Below, in pieces: positions 48,982 to 56,419 of a DNA stretch of 64,000 nucleotides; position 1 is the first letter of the stretch, and every line of letters starts with the position of its first letter. The notes beneath the pieces were generated by a model, which worked only from the letters and a program-made list of their open reading frames with translations, ran no database searches and was not told where the DNA came from. Position numbers and translations under genes: made by a program. The stretch is from the NCBI RefSeq assembly GCF_035917335.1, contig NZ_CP109067.1:1366501-1430500 (forward strand), in the 5' to 3' direction. The stretch is from Micromonospora sp. NBC_01813. GTDB lineage: Bacteria; Actinomycetota; Actinomycetes; Mycobacteriales; Micromonosporaceae.

Positions 48982-49246
48982 CGAGCCGCTGCGGATCGGC
49001 GAGACGTTGCACCTGGGCAAGTCCGACTGGGTGTTTGGTGACTCTTCGATGCGGGTGCGGGTGTCCGACATCCGCTACGGTCACGACAGCGACGAGTCGC
49101 CGGTGATCGGCATCATCGCCACGATCGTTGGCGGTGGACGCGACGGCCGGATGGTGGCGATCGCCATCTACAAACAGTCGCTGACCCACCCAGGGGTGCG
49201 GGAAGTCCCGCGTGTCGTCAACGGGACCGACCCGTACCAGGGATGA
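48974..49246 (+). CDS. Conserved-looking hypothetical protein, 90 residues
   Basis: A 90-residue protein, probably a small beta-rich domain: DEPLRIGETLHLGKSDW, then strands MRVRVSDIRY and VIGIIATIV, and a final MVAIAIYKQ strand. There is no signal peptide and no cysteine. I do not recognise the family. The ATG overlaps the end of the 55-residue gene by eight bases. The preceding XRE/DUF397 pair is on the opposite strand, so there is no operon link to it. A short hairpin (49249-49264, six-base stem) lies directly after the stop. Confidence 0.6.
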   Translation: MSDEPLRIGETLHLGKSDWVFGDSSMRVRVSDIRYGHDSDESPVIGIIATIVGGGRDGRMVAIAIYKQSLTHPGVREVPRVVNGTDPYQG

Positions 49247-49377
49247 AAGCCGGCTGCGGCCGGCGCGGCGTGGTAGCTGCCGCGTCGGCACGCCGAAGTA
49301 GCCGTGTCGGCCGAGCGGGCCGATGGCAACCGCAAACTGTCCGGCGATCGGGTCGATCCGGGCCGGTTCCGATCGTC

Positions 49378-49410
49378 GTCAGGGTGTGTGGCGTTCCGCC
49401 ATACCCTGAC
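49378..49410. promoter_or_regulatory. Near-palindrome upstream of YCII gene
   Basis: A 33-base inverted repeat: outer arms GTCAGGGT and ACCCTGAC, inner arms TGGCG and CGCCA around TTC, with one small bulge. It ends 18 bases before the ATG, just ahead of the ribosome-binding site, so it could be a repressor operator or a 5'-leader hairpin. Confidence 0.5.
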
Positions 49411-49428
49411 AAGTTGGAGAATAGCGGC

Positions 49429-49782
49429 ATGAAATACATGTTTCTTATCTACGGAGACCCGGCCGACGACCCAGCCGACGAGGCAGAGACGAAGGCAGAG
49501 ATCGACGCCTACTGGGCGTACGACGGGGCCCTCGCCGATGTCGGTGCCTTCATCGCCAGTCATGCCCTGGCGGGGGTCGAAGCCGCCACGACGGTGCAGG
49601 TCCGTGCCGGTGCGCAGGTGGTGACCGACGGCCCGTTCGCCGAGACCCGAGAGATCCTCGGTGGCTACTACCTGGTGGATCTGCCGGACCTGACCACTGC
49701 GCTCGAATGGGCGGCGCGTTGCCCGGGAGCGCTGCGCGGAAAGATCGAGGTCCGTCCGGTCATCGAGTACGAGGAGCCCTGA
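49429..49782 (+). CDS. YCII-related protein
   Basis: A 117-residue single-domain protein of the YCII/DGPF type: MKYMFLIYGDP at the start, VTDGPFAETRE (the DGPF signature) near residues 66-76, then GGYYLVDLPDLTTALEWAARCP and an ending RPVIEYEE. The fold is a dimeric ferredoxin-like barrel. Actinobacterial members are frequently paired with ECF41-type sigma factors or act as small enzymes of unknown substrate; no such sigma gene is adjacent here. The ATG has GGAG nine bases upstream and a near-palindrome just before it, suggesting dedicated regulation. Confidence 0.92.
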   Translation: MKYMFLIYGDPADDPADEAETKAEIDAYWAYDGALADVGAFIASHALAGVEAATTVQVRAGAQVVTDGPFAETREILGGYYLVDLPDLTTALEWAARCPGALRGKIEVRPVIEYEEP

Positions 49783-49850
49783 CGTCGAACCGGCGCGTAG
49801 TACTGGGCCGGGCGACTCGGTCGCACCGACACGCCTGCGGTTCGACCGCC

Positions 49851-49870
49851 GGCTCCACGACTGTGGAGCC
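49851..49870 (+). terminator. Hairpin after YCII gene
   Basis: A perfect eight-base-pair stem GGCTCCAC / GTGGAGCC with a GACT loop, about 70 bases after the YCII stop and before the next promoter region. Confidence 0.5.
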
Positions 49871-49926
49871 TGCTCATGGTAGGCAGTTGACAGCTTTCCG
49901 TGTCGATGGTGATGGGTGGTCGGGAT

Positions 49927-50943
49927 ATGACAGATAATCAGCAGCGGAGGTCGACCACTCGGTCGAGCCATCCCCGGCGGCTGTTCGTGGCCGTGGCCGG
50001 GGTGGCGCTTGCGGCGGTGATGAGCAGCGCGGCGGCGGCGACGCCAACCGCTGACGTCGACCCCGGCGCGACCATCACCACCCGCGTCTACGACCGGGCC
50101 ACCGGTGAGCCGGTCAAGGGCGTCTGCGTCCTCGCCATGCCGGTGCCCACGTTCACCCTGCCGAAGGTCTGCCCGGCGCGTAGCGGCGGCGGTGGTCGAG
50201 TGACCGTCGAGGTGCCAGGGCCGGGGCAGTACAACCTGTTCGCGCTGCCCAAGCTGGACAGCCCGTACGGAGCCCAGTGGGTCGGTCCGGACGGCGGCAC
50301 CGGCCGGCAGCAGGAGGCCCGGCGGGTCACCCTCGGGGAGGGCGAGACGAAGCGGGTCGCGCAGGTCCTGCTCGATCCTCGTGCCACGATCAGCGGTCGG
50401 GTGGACCACTGGGCCGAAGACCCCTCCGGGCTGGTCTCCGTCGCGCCGATCCAGTTGGACGTGCACCAGGAGCAGCGGTCCGTACCGGTCGACGTCGACG
50501 GGACGTTCGACATCGACTGGGTCGGGCCGTACGAGTGGCCGTTGTTGTTCCGGCCGCAGCTCGAGTGGGCACTGTGGAGCGGACAGGTCGGCAACCGACT
50601 GCTTGCCGAGACGGTTCCGGCGGTCGTGGGCGGGCCGGCCGACCGGTACACGTTGCGCACGTCGCGGCTCAGGGGAGCTGCCTTCGGAGTCCAGGTGAGC
50701 AGCTTCCCGACCGGTCAGGCGGGCCGGGTCGTCTTCTACAACAGCGTCACCGGGGACGTGATGGGTGTCGGTGAGTTCGACGGGAGTAGAAATTCAGCAC
50801 GTGTGCTGGTCGTCGGCGGCCAGCAGGTCAAGGTCGAGTGCCACTGCCCCGACGGGACACGCTGGCATGGCGGGACCGATTTCGCCAGCGCCACGCCGAT
50901 TGCCGTGGCGTACAACGAAGGCATCAACCTTGACATGCGGTAA
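49927..50943 (+). CDS. Secreted CxC-family protein, paralog 2
   Basis: A 338-residue exported protein, close relative of those at 43651 and 50977. The signal peptide covers ~1-38. The N-domain contains TTRVYDRATGEPVKGVCVLA and VCPARSGGGG, the centre SPYGAQWVGPDGGTG, then DWVGPYEWPLLFR, and the C-terminal part VKVECHCPDGTRWHGGTD with the C-x-C. The start is chosen at ATG 49927, seven bases after GGGTGG; a GTG at 49900 is possible. It lies 33 bases before paralog 3 on the same strand, so the two are probably co-transcribed. Function unknown. Confidence 0.72.
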   Translation: MTDNQQRRSTTRSSHPRRLFVAVAGVALAAVMSSAAAATPTADVDPGATITTRVYDRATGEPVKGVCVLAMPVPTFTLPKVCPARSGGGGRVTVEVPGPGQYNLFALPKLDSPYGAQWVGPDGGTGRQQEARRVTLGEGETKRVAQVLLDPRATISGRVDHWAEDPSGLVSVAPIQLDVHQEQRSVPVDVDGTFDIDWVGPYEWPLLFRPQLEWALWSGQVGNRLLAETVPAVVGGPADRYTLRTSRLRGAAFGVQVSSFPTGQAGRVVFYNSVTGDVMGVGEFDGSRNSARVLVVGGQQVKVECHCPDGTRWHGGTDFASATPIAVAYNEGINLDMR

Positions 50944-50976
50944 CGGAACAGACGTCGTTGAGCAGGGAGTGACGAC

Positions 50977-52032
50977 ATGGCAGACAGCGGCAGTGGATCG
51001 TCGGGGCAGCCACACGCCCAGCGTGAGCTGGCGGTATCCAGGCTCCGGATGGCAGGTGCGGCGGTCGCGATCGCGGCCCTGGTCGTCACCATGGTTGGCG
51101 GGCCGACGGCGCGCGCAGCCGCCGCACAGTCTACCGAGGCATACATCAAGACCTGGGTGTACGCCCGCGACACCGGTCTGCCGATGAAGAGCGTCTGCGT
51201 AATCGCCGTTCCCGCGCGAGGCACCTTCAGCTTCCCGGACTCGTGCCGGCCGACGAGTACCGGACTGGGGCGGGTCAACGTGCCGGTGTCGGTGCCCGGT
51301 TCGTACAACCTGTTCGCGTTCGTTCCGCCCAGCACTATGTACGGGTCACAGTGGGTGGGGCCGTCCGGTGGCACCGGGACACAACAGTCGGCTCGGGTGA
51401 TCACAGTGTCGGTGCCGGGGGAGACCAAGACCGCGCCGACGATCTTCGTTGATCGGCGCGGCTCGATTCGGGGTAAGCTCCCGGCACCGGAGGAGATCCC
51501 GCCCCCAGGGCAGGGCGGCACCGTCGGGATCGTCGCCCCGGAGCCGGAGAACCGGCGGCAGCCCTATGCTTCCCAGATCGGTTCCGACGGCAGTTTCAGC
51601 ATCCTCTGGCTCGGCCCGTACGAGTGGCCGCTGCTGTTCCGGGTTCCCGGCCATGCAGACCAGTGGAGCGGCGGTGGCGGCAACCGGCTGCTGGCTGATC
51701 TGATCCAGGCCGCCGTACCGGGAAATTCGCCTATCATCGACTTCACTGTCAAGCGCGGTGTGTCGATGATCGTCGACTTTCCTGACCCGCCGGCCGGCTC
51801 TGACAACCGGGTGGTGCTGCGCAACGTGGCCACCGGCGAATCCGTCGGGGTCGGGTCGCTCGGCTCCGGCTCCACCGTGCGGATCCGGGTCGTGCTGGGA
51901 CAGCAGGTCAAGATCCAGTGCCTGTGTGGCGGCACCACCAGCTGGCATGGCGGCACCGACCTCGACAGTGCGACGCCGGTGGCGATCAGCGGCGGCGGGC
52001 CTACCGAGGTCACCTTCCTGCCGCCGCAGTGA
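50977..52032 (+). CDS. Secreted CxC-family protein, paralog 3
   Basis: A 351-residue exported protein with a longer N-terminal region and a signal helix at about residues 25-48. It has the family pattern VYARDTGLPMKSVCVIA, GSQWVGPSGGTGTQQ, WLGPYEWPLLFR and KIQCLCGGTTSWHGGTDL. The Gly-rich cysteine region of paralogs 1 and 2 is changed (SCRPTSTGLG) but keeps the cysteine. The ATG has AGGGAG eight bases upstream. The stop overlaps the convergent adenylosuccinate-synthetase-like gene by 23 bases. It most likely arose by tandem duplication of its upstream neighbour, followed by divergence. Confidence 0.72.
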   Translation: MADSGSGSSGQPHAQRELAVSRLRMAGAAVAIAALVVTMVGGPTARAAAAQSTEAYIKTWVYARDTGLPMKSVCVIAVPARGTFSFPDSCRPTSTGLGRVNVPVSVPGSYNLFAFVPPSTMYGSQWVGPSGGTGTQQSARVITVSVPGETKTAPTIFVDRRGSIRGKLPAPEEIPPPGQGGTVGIVAPEPENRRQPYASQIGSDGSFSILWLGPYEWPLLFRVPGHADQWSGGGGNRLLADLIQAAVPGNSPIIDFTVKRGVSMIVDFPDPPAGSDNRVVLRNVATGESVGVGSLGSGSTVRIRVVLGQQVKIQCLCGGTTSWHGGTDLDSATPVAISGGGPTEVTFLPPQ

Positions 52033-53353
52033 GCCGGGTGACCTTGTCGGCGGCCGTCGGGCCGTGCGAGGTCAACCACACCGGTACGCCGAGCGCGTCG
52101 CGTACCGCGTCGACCCAGGCCGCCGGCTCCGGTTCCGGGTCGGCGGCGTACCGGGGTCGGCTGGCCAGCAGCCGGGCGGTCAGCGCCGCCTGCCGGTCCA
52201 GGTCGCCGGGCGGCCCGGTCGGCAGCCGGTCGGTCCAGTCGTAGCCTCCGCACAGCTGCAGCCGGTGCGCTCCGACCAGGTCGAGATGGGTCAGGGCGAG
52301 GGCGTCAACGCCGCCGGTGACGTCGAGCGCGTACCGGTGGGCGACGGCGTCGAAGTGGCCGAACCGGAACCGCCCCTGCCAGGCGTTGGTGCCGTTGTGC
52401 CGTTCCGGCGGCCGTAGCGTCGGATCCTCGGTGACCAGCGGGCCGGGCCCATGCCGGGGAGTCACCACCCGCAGCACCCCGAGCCGGGTCACCGCGCCCG
52501 GCATCCCGGCCTCGCTCAGCAGGGTGTCGACGTTGCCGAACGTGGTGGTGCTCCAGGTGGTGTACGGGTGGAAGCCGTGCCACTCGTCGAGCAGCACTCC
52601 CTGGGCGCCTTCGAAGACGACCGGACCGGCGTGCAGCAGTCGCGTCGTCCACGAGCCGTCGACGATCGACACCCGCTGCGCGAAGGCGGTGAACGCGGTG
52701 ACGGTGTCGGCCACCGGCGGGGCGTCCAGCGGCCCGAGTTCGGCTGAGAGCCGGTCGCGCAGCAGGGTCAACCGGTGCCGCAGCAGCCCCGGGTCGAGGC
52801 AGTCGCCGACCCGGGGTGCGGTGTCGGGGTGGGCGAGAGCGTACGACATGCTCTCGCCCACCCCCATCCCGCAGGAGCCGTGCCGGTCGGCACCGCGGGC
52901 GATCTCCCGGGCCTGGTTCGCGGCCCGGTGGTACGGGGTGGCCAGCAGCGCTTCGCGGTCGACGGTGACCAGGTCGAGCGCGTCGGGTACGCCGAGCGCC
53001 GCCAGGTGCGTCGCCTCGCCGGCCAGGGCGAGTGGGTCGACGACCACGAACCGCGACAGGTGGGTACGGACACCGTGGAAGGTGCCGGCGCCGAACTGGG
53101 CGAAGGTGTGCGCCCGGCCGTCGGGCAGCACGACGTTGTGCGCCGCCTGCCCGCCCCCGTTGAAGCGGATCACCGCCTCGACCGGTCGGGTCGCGCAGAA
53201 CCAGTCCACCACCGTGCCCTTGCCGGCGTCGCCGTAGCCGAGGTCGACCACGGCGACGTGCCGCCCGGTCAGGTCGCCGACCGGTCCGTCGGTCGACCCA
53301 CCCGCCGGTACGCCCGCCTGGCTGTCGTCGAAGCTGCTGGCCACCGGGTTCAC
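52010..53353 (-). CDS. Divergent adenylosuccinate synthetase-like enzyme
   Basis: A 447-residue PurA-fold protein, last gene of a four-gene operon. The GTP-binding loop reads GDAGKGT (41-47), keeping the catalytic D42 but lacking the usual following Glu. The GGNNAGHT motif reads GGGQAAHN with the His kept (H72). EGAQGVLLD is intact, and the later part keeps FGHFD and LALTHLDLV. Motifs that hold IMP in PurA (HLLPSG, the TTGRGIGP loop) are changed. Housekeeping purA is not expected here, so this is a paralog probably joining Asp, or another amine, to a different nucleotide. It overlaps the upstream vWA gene by four bases. Confidence 0.85.
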   Translation of the reverse strand: MNPVASSFDDSQAGVPAGGSTDGPVGDLTGRHVAVVDLGYGDAGKGTVVDWFCATRPVEAVIRFNGGGQAAHNVVLPDGRAHTFAQFGAGTFHGVRTHLSRFVVVDPLALAGEATHLAALGVPDALDLVTVDREALLATPYHRAANQAREIARGADRHGSCGMGVGESMSYALAHPDTAPRVGDCLDPGLLRHRLTLLRDRLSAELGPLDAPPVADTVTAFTAFAQRVSIVDGSWTTRLLHAGPVVFEGAQGVLLDEWHGFHPYTTWSTTTFGNVDTLLSEAGMPGAVTRLGVLRVVTPRHGPGPLVTEDPTLRPPERHNGTNAWQGRFRFGHFDAVAHRYALDVTGGVDALALTHLDLVGAHRLQLCGGYDWTDRLPTGPPGDLDRQAALTARLLASRPRYAADPEPEPAAWVDAVRDALGVPVWLTSHGPTAADKVTRLTAAAGR

Positions 53354-54318
53354 AGCCGGGTCACCTGGTCACTGTGGCCCGATCCGCCCGGCAGGGTGCC
53401 GCGTACCGCCGGGGTCCGGTCGGCGCCGATGCGGGCGAGCGCCCGCGACACGGTGTCGGCGGCGTCGCCGGCACCGACGTCGTGCAGGTCGGCCAGGGCG
53501 GTGTCGAGGTCGCAGGCCTGCTCGCCGAGTGCCACCGTGGTGGCGATGGTCTCGCAGACCGCGGCCAGGTCGTCCAGCTCGACCGCCTGCTGCCCGAGCA
53601 GGTCGCGCCAGAAGTCCAGGATGCGGCGGTTGCCGGCGTAGTGGCTGCCGGCCGGCAGCAGGTAGTAGGTGTCCCACCGGCGGCGCACCTCGTCGACGAT
53701 GCCGCGCAGCGGGATGTCCTCGCCGAGGCGGTCGCCGATCACGTCGCGGACCTCGCGGGCCTTGACCTTCGGGTACGCCATCTCGTCGCCGATGATGAAC
53801 AGGTAGCCGCGCTTGCCGCGCCGGTCGTAGCAGTCGATCGTGGTACGCCGGGCCATGAAGTACATGGCCAGTTCGTACGATTCCATCATCTGTCCGCCGC
53901 CACCGCCTTCGAGCAGGATGTTGCCCAGGTGTTCGTCCATCCGGTTGTCCGATTCGAACTGGCCGATCTGCAGCGGCGCCCGGTCACAGGTGGCGTCGCC
54001 GATCGCGCCGAACAGGATCTGCGGATCGGTGGCGTAGCCCTTGCGCAGCAGCAGACCGAGTAGTTGCGGCAGCTTCTCCTGCAGGATTCGGGGCACCTTG
54101 CCCATCGATCCGGTGACGTCGAACAGGACGGTGATGGCCAGCGACTGCGGGTGCTCGGCCGAGTCCCGGCTCTCCCGGGCGGTGACCCCACGCGGGTTGA
54201 GGGTCGGGTGGACCTTGCGGGCGCCACTGTCGCTGTAGGCGAAGGCACTCTTGCCGCTGGCCTTGCGGTAGGCGCTCGCGGCGCGGTAGACGTCGGTCGA
54301 CCAGGCTCCACTGCCCAT
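53350..54318 (-). CDS. vWA domain protein
   Basis: A 322-residue cytosolic von Willebrand A domain protein. The MIDAS loop is D67-V-T-G-S71, a DxTxS variant of DxSxS. The usual later features follow: FGAIGDA after the second strand and a YLFIIGDEM segment. A glycine stretch (GGGGGQ) near residue 137 precedes the conserved MMESYELAMYFMA. There is no signal peptide. The gene overlaps the PurA-like gene by four bases and follows the J-domain/kinase gene by 28 bases. In prokaryotes such vWA proteins act as metal-dependent scaffolds for partner enzymes, so it may assemble or present the other operon products. Confidence 0.88.
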   Translation of the reverse strand: MGSGAWSTDVYRAASAYRKASGKSAFAYSDSGARKVHPTLNPRGVTARESRDSAEHPQSLAITVLFDVTGSMGKVPRILQEKLPQLLGLLLRKGYATDPQILFGAIGDATCDRAPLQIGQFESDNRMDEHLGNILLEGGGGGQMMESYELAMYFMARRTTIDCYDRRGKRGYLFIIGDEMAYPKVKAREVRDVIGDRLGEDIPLRGIVDEVRRRWDTYYLLPAGSHYAGNRRILDFWRDLLGQQAVELDDLAAVCETIATTVALGEQACDLDTALADLHDVGAGDAADTVSRALARIGADRTPAVRGTLPGGSGHSDQVTRL

Positions 54319-54346
54319 GACGGGCCTCCTTCTCTGTGGTGGATTT

Positions 54347-55378
54347 CTAGCGGGGGTTCGGGTCGGGCATGGTGAACGGCCGGAACTGGCGTGGTCCCCA
54401 GAGCCGTTCGATCAGGTCGTCGAACTCGACGAGCAGCCGCCAGGCGTCGTCGGGCCGTTGGCGCAGCGCCGCGAGTCGGCAGCCGTCGGCGAAGCGGCGG
54501 ATGCCGGCCGGGGCACGGTCGCCGGTGAGCCAGGTCAGGCAGCGGGCCGCCATCGCGAGGTCGGTGCCGGGGCCGGGACCGCGGCGCTGCCGGACCTCGT
54601 CGGGATACCAGTCGGTGTACGCCGGCACGATCGCCGGCACCGGCTCGCCGCCGGCGCTGGCGTAGCACCAGTCGACGAGCACGACACCGTGCTGCTCGGG
54701 CTCGATGAGCACGTGCCCGGGCAGCACCGCGCCGTGTACCAGCCCGGCGCGGTGGGCGAAGCCGAGCGCGACCAGCAGCCGGCGGAACATCCAGGCGGCG
54801 TCGCGGGCGTCGACACCGTCGGGGTAGGCGCGGTGGACCTCGGCCAGGCTACGCAGCCCCGGCGCGGTGCCCAGCACGGTGACCTGACGGACGGCGCCGG
54901 TGGCGGGGTCGGTGTGCCGGAAGTCGTCCACCAGCCGGGGCACGTACGGCAGGTAGCGGGCGTCGCCGTGGTCGGCGAGCCGGGTCAGGGCCGTGGCCTC
55001 GCGCACGATCAGGTCGTTGTTGGCCGGGTTGCGGGGCACCTTCACCAGTTGGTCGTCGCCGTGGCGGTACAGGTCGGCGAGGTCGCCGACGTAGTGCGGG
55101 GTGCGGGGCACGACGTACCGGCCGCGTCGGGTGTCGATGGTGACGGTGTCGTCGCCGGTGGTGCTGTCGCGGCCGGCGCCCTGGTGCCGGCGCCACAGGT
55201 CGGCCAGCCGGACGAACGCGGCGGTCACCGTGCGGCGATCGGGCGCTGTCGGGCCGGCGGTGTCCGGGTGCAGCAGCCGGGCCAGTTGGTGGTAGCGCCG
55301 GGTGGGTGCGTCGGTGCCGAACAGGTCGACCGGGTCGTCGGTGGTCATGACGGTGTGGATCGCCTCGGCGGTGGTCAC
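54347..55378 (-). CDS. J-domain-like / protein-kinase-fold fusion, likely pseudokinase
   Basis: A 343-residue protein. Residues ~25-65 resemble a J-domain, with LLHPDTA (H37-P-D) between helices, suggesting contact with DnaK. Residues ~85-310 form a kinase/APH-like fold: K113 in LVKVPR, E127 in REATALTRL, a catalytic-loop region HGAVLPGH (215-222), and VDW (235-237) in place of DFG. The catalytic Asp of HGD is Ala and the metal-binding Asn is His, so phosphotransfer is doubtful; it may only bind nucleotide or protein. It overlaps the upstream Nudix gene by four bases. The domain pair is unusual and fits a regulatory partner for the vWA and PurA-like proteins. Confidence 0.78.
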   Translation of the reverse strand: MTTAEAIHTVMTTDDPVDLFGTDAPTRRYHQLARLLHPDTAGPTAPDRRTVTAAFVRLADLWRRHQGAGRDSTTGDDTVTIDTRRGRYVVPRTPHYVGDLADLYRHGDDQLVKVPRNPANNDLIVREATALTRLADHGDARYLPYVPRLVDDFRHTDPATGAVRQVTVLGTAPGLRSLAEVHRAYPDGVDARDAAWMFRRLLVALGFAHRAGLVHGAVLPGHVLIEPEQHGVVLVDWCYASAGGEPVPAIVPAYTDWYPDEVRQRRGPGPGTDLAMAARCLTWLTGDRAPAGIRRFADGCRLAALRQRPDDAWRLLVEFDDLIERLWGPRQFRPFTMPDPNPR

Positions 55379-56181
55379 CGGATCGTCTCCTCACGGGCGG
55401 GTCGTAGCAGCGCCGGGTGCAGCAGCCGGGCGTCGCCGGCCCGGTAGATGCGGGCGCGTGGGCCGCCGCGTGGGCCGCCGCGTTCGGTGGTGGCACCGAC
55501 GCTGTCCAGGAAGCCCGGCACCGACAGCACCTTGCGGTGGAAGTTGCCGGCGTGCAGTTCGACACCCCACACCGTCTCGTAGACGGCGCGCAGCTCACTG
55601 ATGGTGAATTCGTCGCCGACGAAGCGGGTGGCCAGCGGGGTGTATTCGAGCTTGGCGCGGGCCCGGTCGAGGCCGTCGAACAGGATTCGGGCGTGGTCGA
55701 AGGCGAGCCGCCGGCTGGTGCCCGGCCGTTGGCGGACCGGCCGGACCGGGTCGGCGTGCTCGGGTAGGCCGAGGGCGGCGGCCGGCACCCAGGCGGCGGC
55801 CGCGGCGTCGCTGCCGGCGGCGGGGTCGGGCAGCTCGGGGGCGAAGGCGAGGTACGCCACCGAGACGATCCGCATCCGGGGGTCCCGGTCGGGGTCGCCG
55901 TAGCTGGCGAGTTGCTCCAGGTGCACTCGGTCGAGGGGGTCGCCGGTCTCGAGTCCGGTTTCCTCGGCGAGCTCGCGGGCGGCGGCGGTGGGCAGGTCCT
56001 CGTCCGGCTGCACGAAGCCGCCGGGCAGTGCCCAGGCGCCCTCGTACGGCGGTGCGCCCCGCTGGACGAGCAGCACGTGCAGCTGGGCGTCGCGGATGGT
56101 CAGCGCGACCACGTCGACGGTGACCGCGACCGCCGGGAACGCCCGGGGGTCGTACGCGGCGAGGAACTCGGACTCCGACAT
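55375..56181 (-). CDS. NrtR-like Nudix regulator
   Basis: A 268-residue two-domain protein. The N-terminal Nudix domain has a complete Nudix box at 55-77 (GFVQPDE, then RELAEETGL), so hydrolysis may be retained. Residues ~180-245 form the winged helix-turn-helix of NrtR-type proteins (FTISELRAVYETVWG, FHRKVLSVPGFL). NrtR repressors bind ADP-ribose or related nucleotides and control NAD metabolism. Here the gene is first in an operon with J-kinase, vWA and PurA-like genes. Four tandem 16-base repeats lie just upstream and probably serve as its operator. The ATG is at 56181, and the stop overlaps the next start by four bases. Confidence 0.9.
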   Translation of the reverse strand: MSESEFLAAYDPRAFPAVAVTVDVVALTIRDAQLHVLLVQRGAPPYEGAWALPGGFVQPDEDLPTAAARELAEETGLETGDPLDRVHLEQLASYGDPDRDPRMRIVSVAYLAFAPELPDPAAGSDAAAAAWVPAAALGLPEHADPVRPVRQRPGTSRRLAFDHARILFDGLDRARAKLEYTPLATRFVGDEFTISELRAVYETVWGVELHAGNFHRKVLSVPGFLDSVGATTERGGPRGGPRARIYRAGDARLLHPALLRPAREETIR

Positions 56182-56192
56182 CGCTATCCCTC

Positions 56193-56256
56193 TCGAACTA
56201 AGAAAATTTCGAACTTAGAAGAACTCAACTTGAGAACAACTCGACCTGAGAACAAC
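56193..56256. promoter_or_regulatory. Four tandem 16-bp repeats, putative operator array
   Basis: Four adjacent 16-base units: TCGAACTAAGAAAATT, TCGAACTTAGAAGAAC, TCAACTTGAGAACAAC and TCGACCTGAGAACAAC. The consensus is about TCGAACTxAGAAxAAC. They start 12 bases before the NrtR-like ATG in an AT-rich patch and lie between it and the divergent ABC genes. A multi-site operator for the Nudix regulator is the likeliest reading. Classical NrtR sites are palindromic, so this direct-repeat arrangement is different. Confidence 0.75.
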
Positions 56257-56343
56257 CTAGCTGATCGGTGTCGGGTTGTCACGTCCAACGTGTCGACCGT
56301 CATGTTCGCGCCGCCGGCCGCGTGGATGAAGTCGACCGCTGAC

Positions 56344-56362
56344 TTAGGTTAGCCTCTGCTCA
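56344..56362 (+). promoter_or_regulatory. Iron box (IdeR/DmdR/DtxR-type operator)
   Basis: The 19-mer TTAGGTTAGCCTCTGCTCA matches the actinobacterial iron-box consensus TTAGGTTAGGCTCACCTAA at 15 of 19 positions by my count, with the left half intact. It lies 57 bases before the ABC gene start, where a repressor would block transcription when iron is plentiful. Confidence 0.7.
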
Positions 56363-56419
56363 CCGTCACTGCCGTTTGGTGCGCCCGTGCCACCACCCGT
56401 CCCGCCCAGGGGAGAACCT

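Noticed and set aside
49168-50466. 432-codon minus-strand ORF over the YCII region
   Set aside because: It crosses two well-supported plus-strand genes and two hairpins; no family pattern.
52010-53353. PurZ of a Z-genome (diaminopurine) pathway
   Set aside because: The catalytic Asp of PurA is kept, and no phage genes, DatZ-like phosphohydrolase or Z-type polymerase are nearby.
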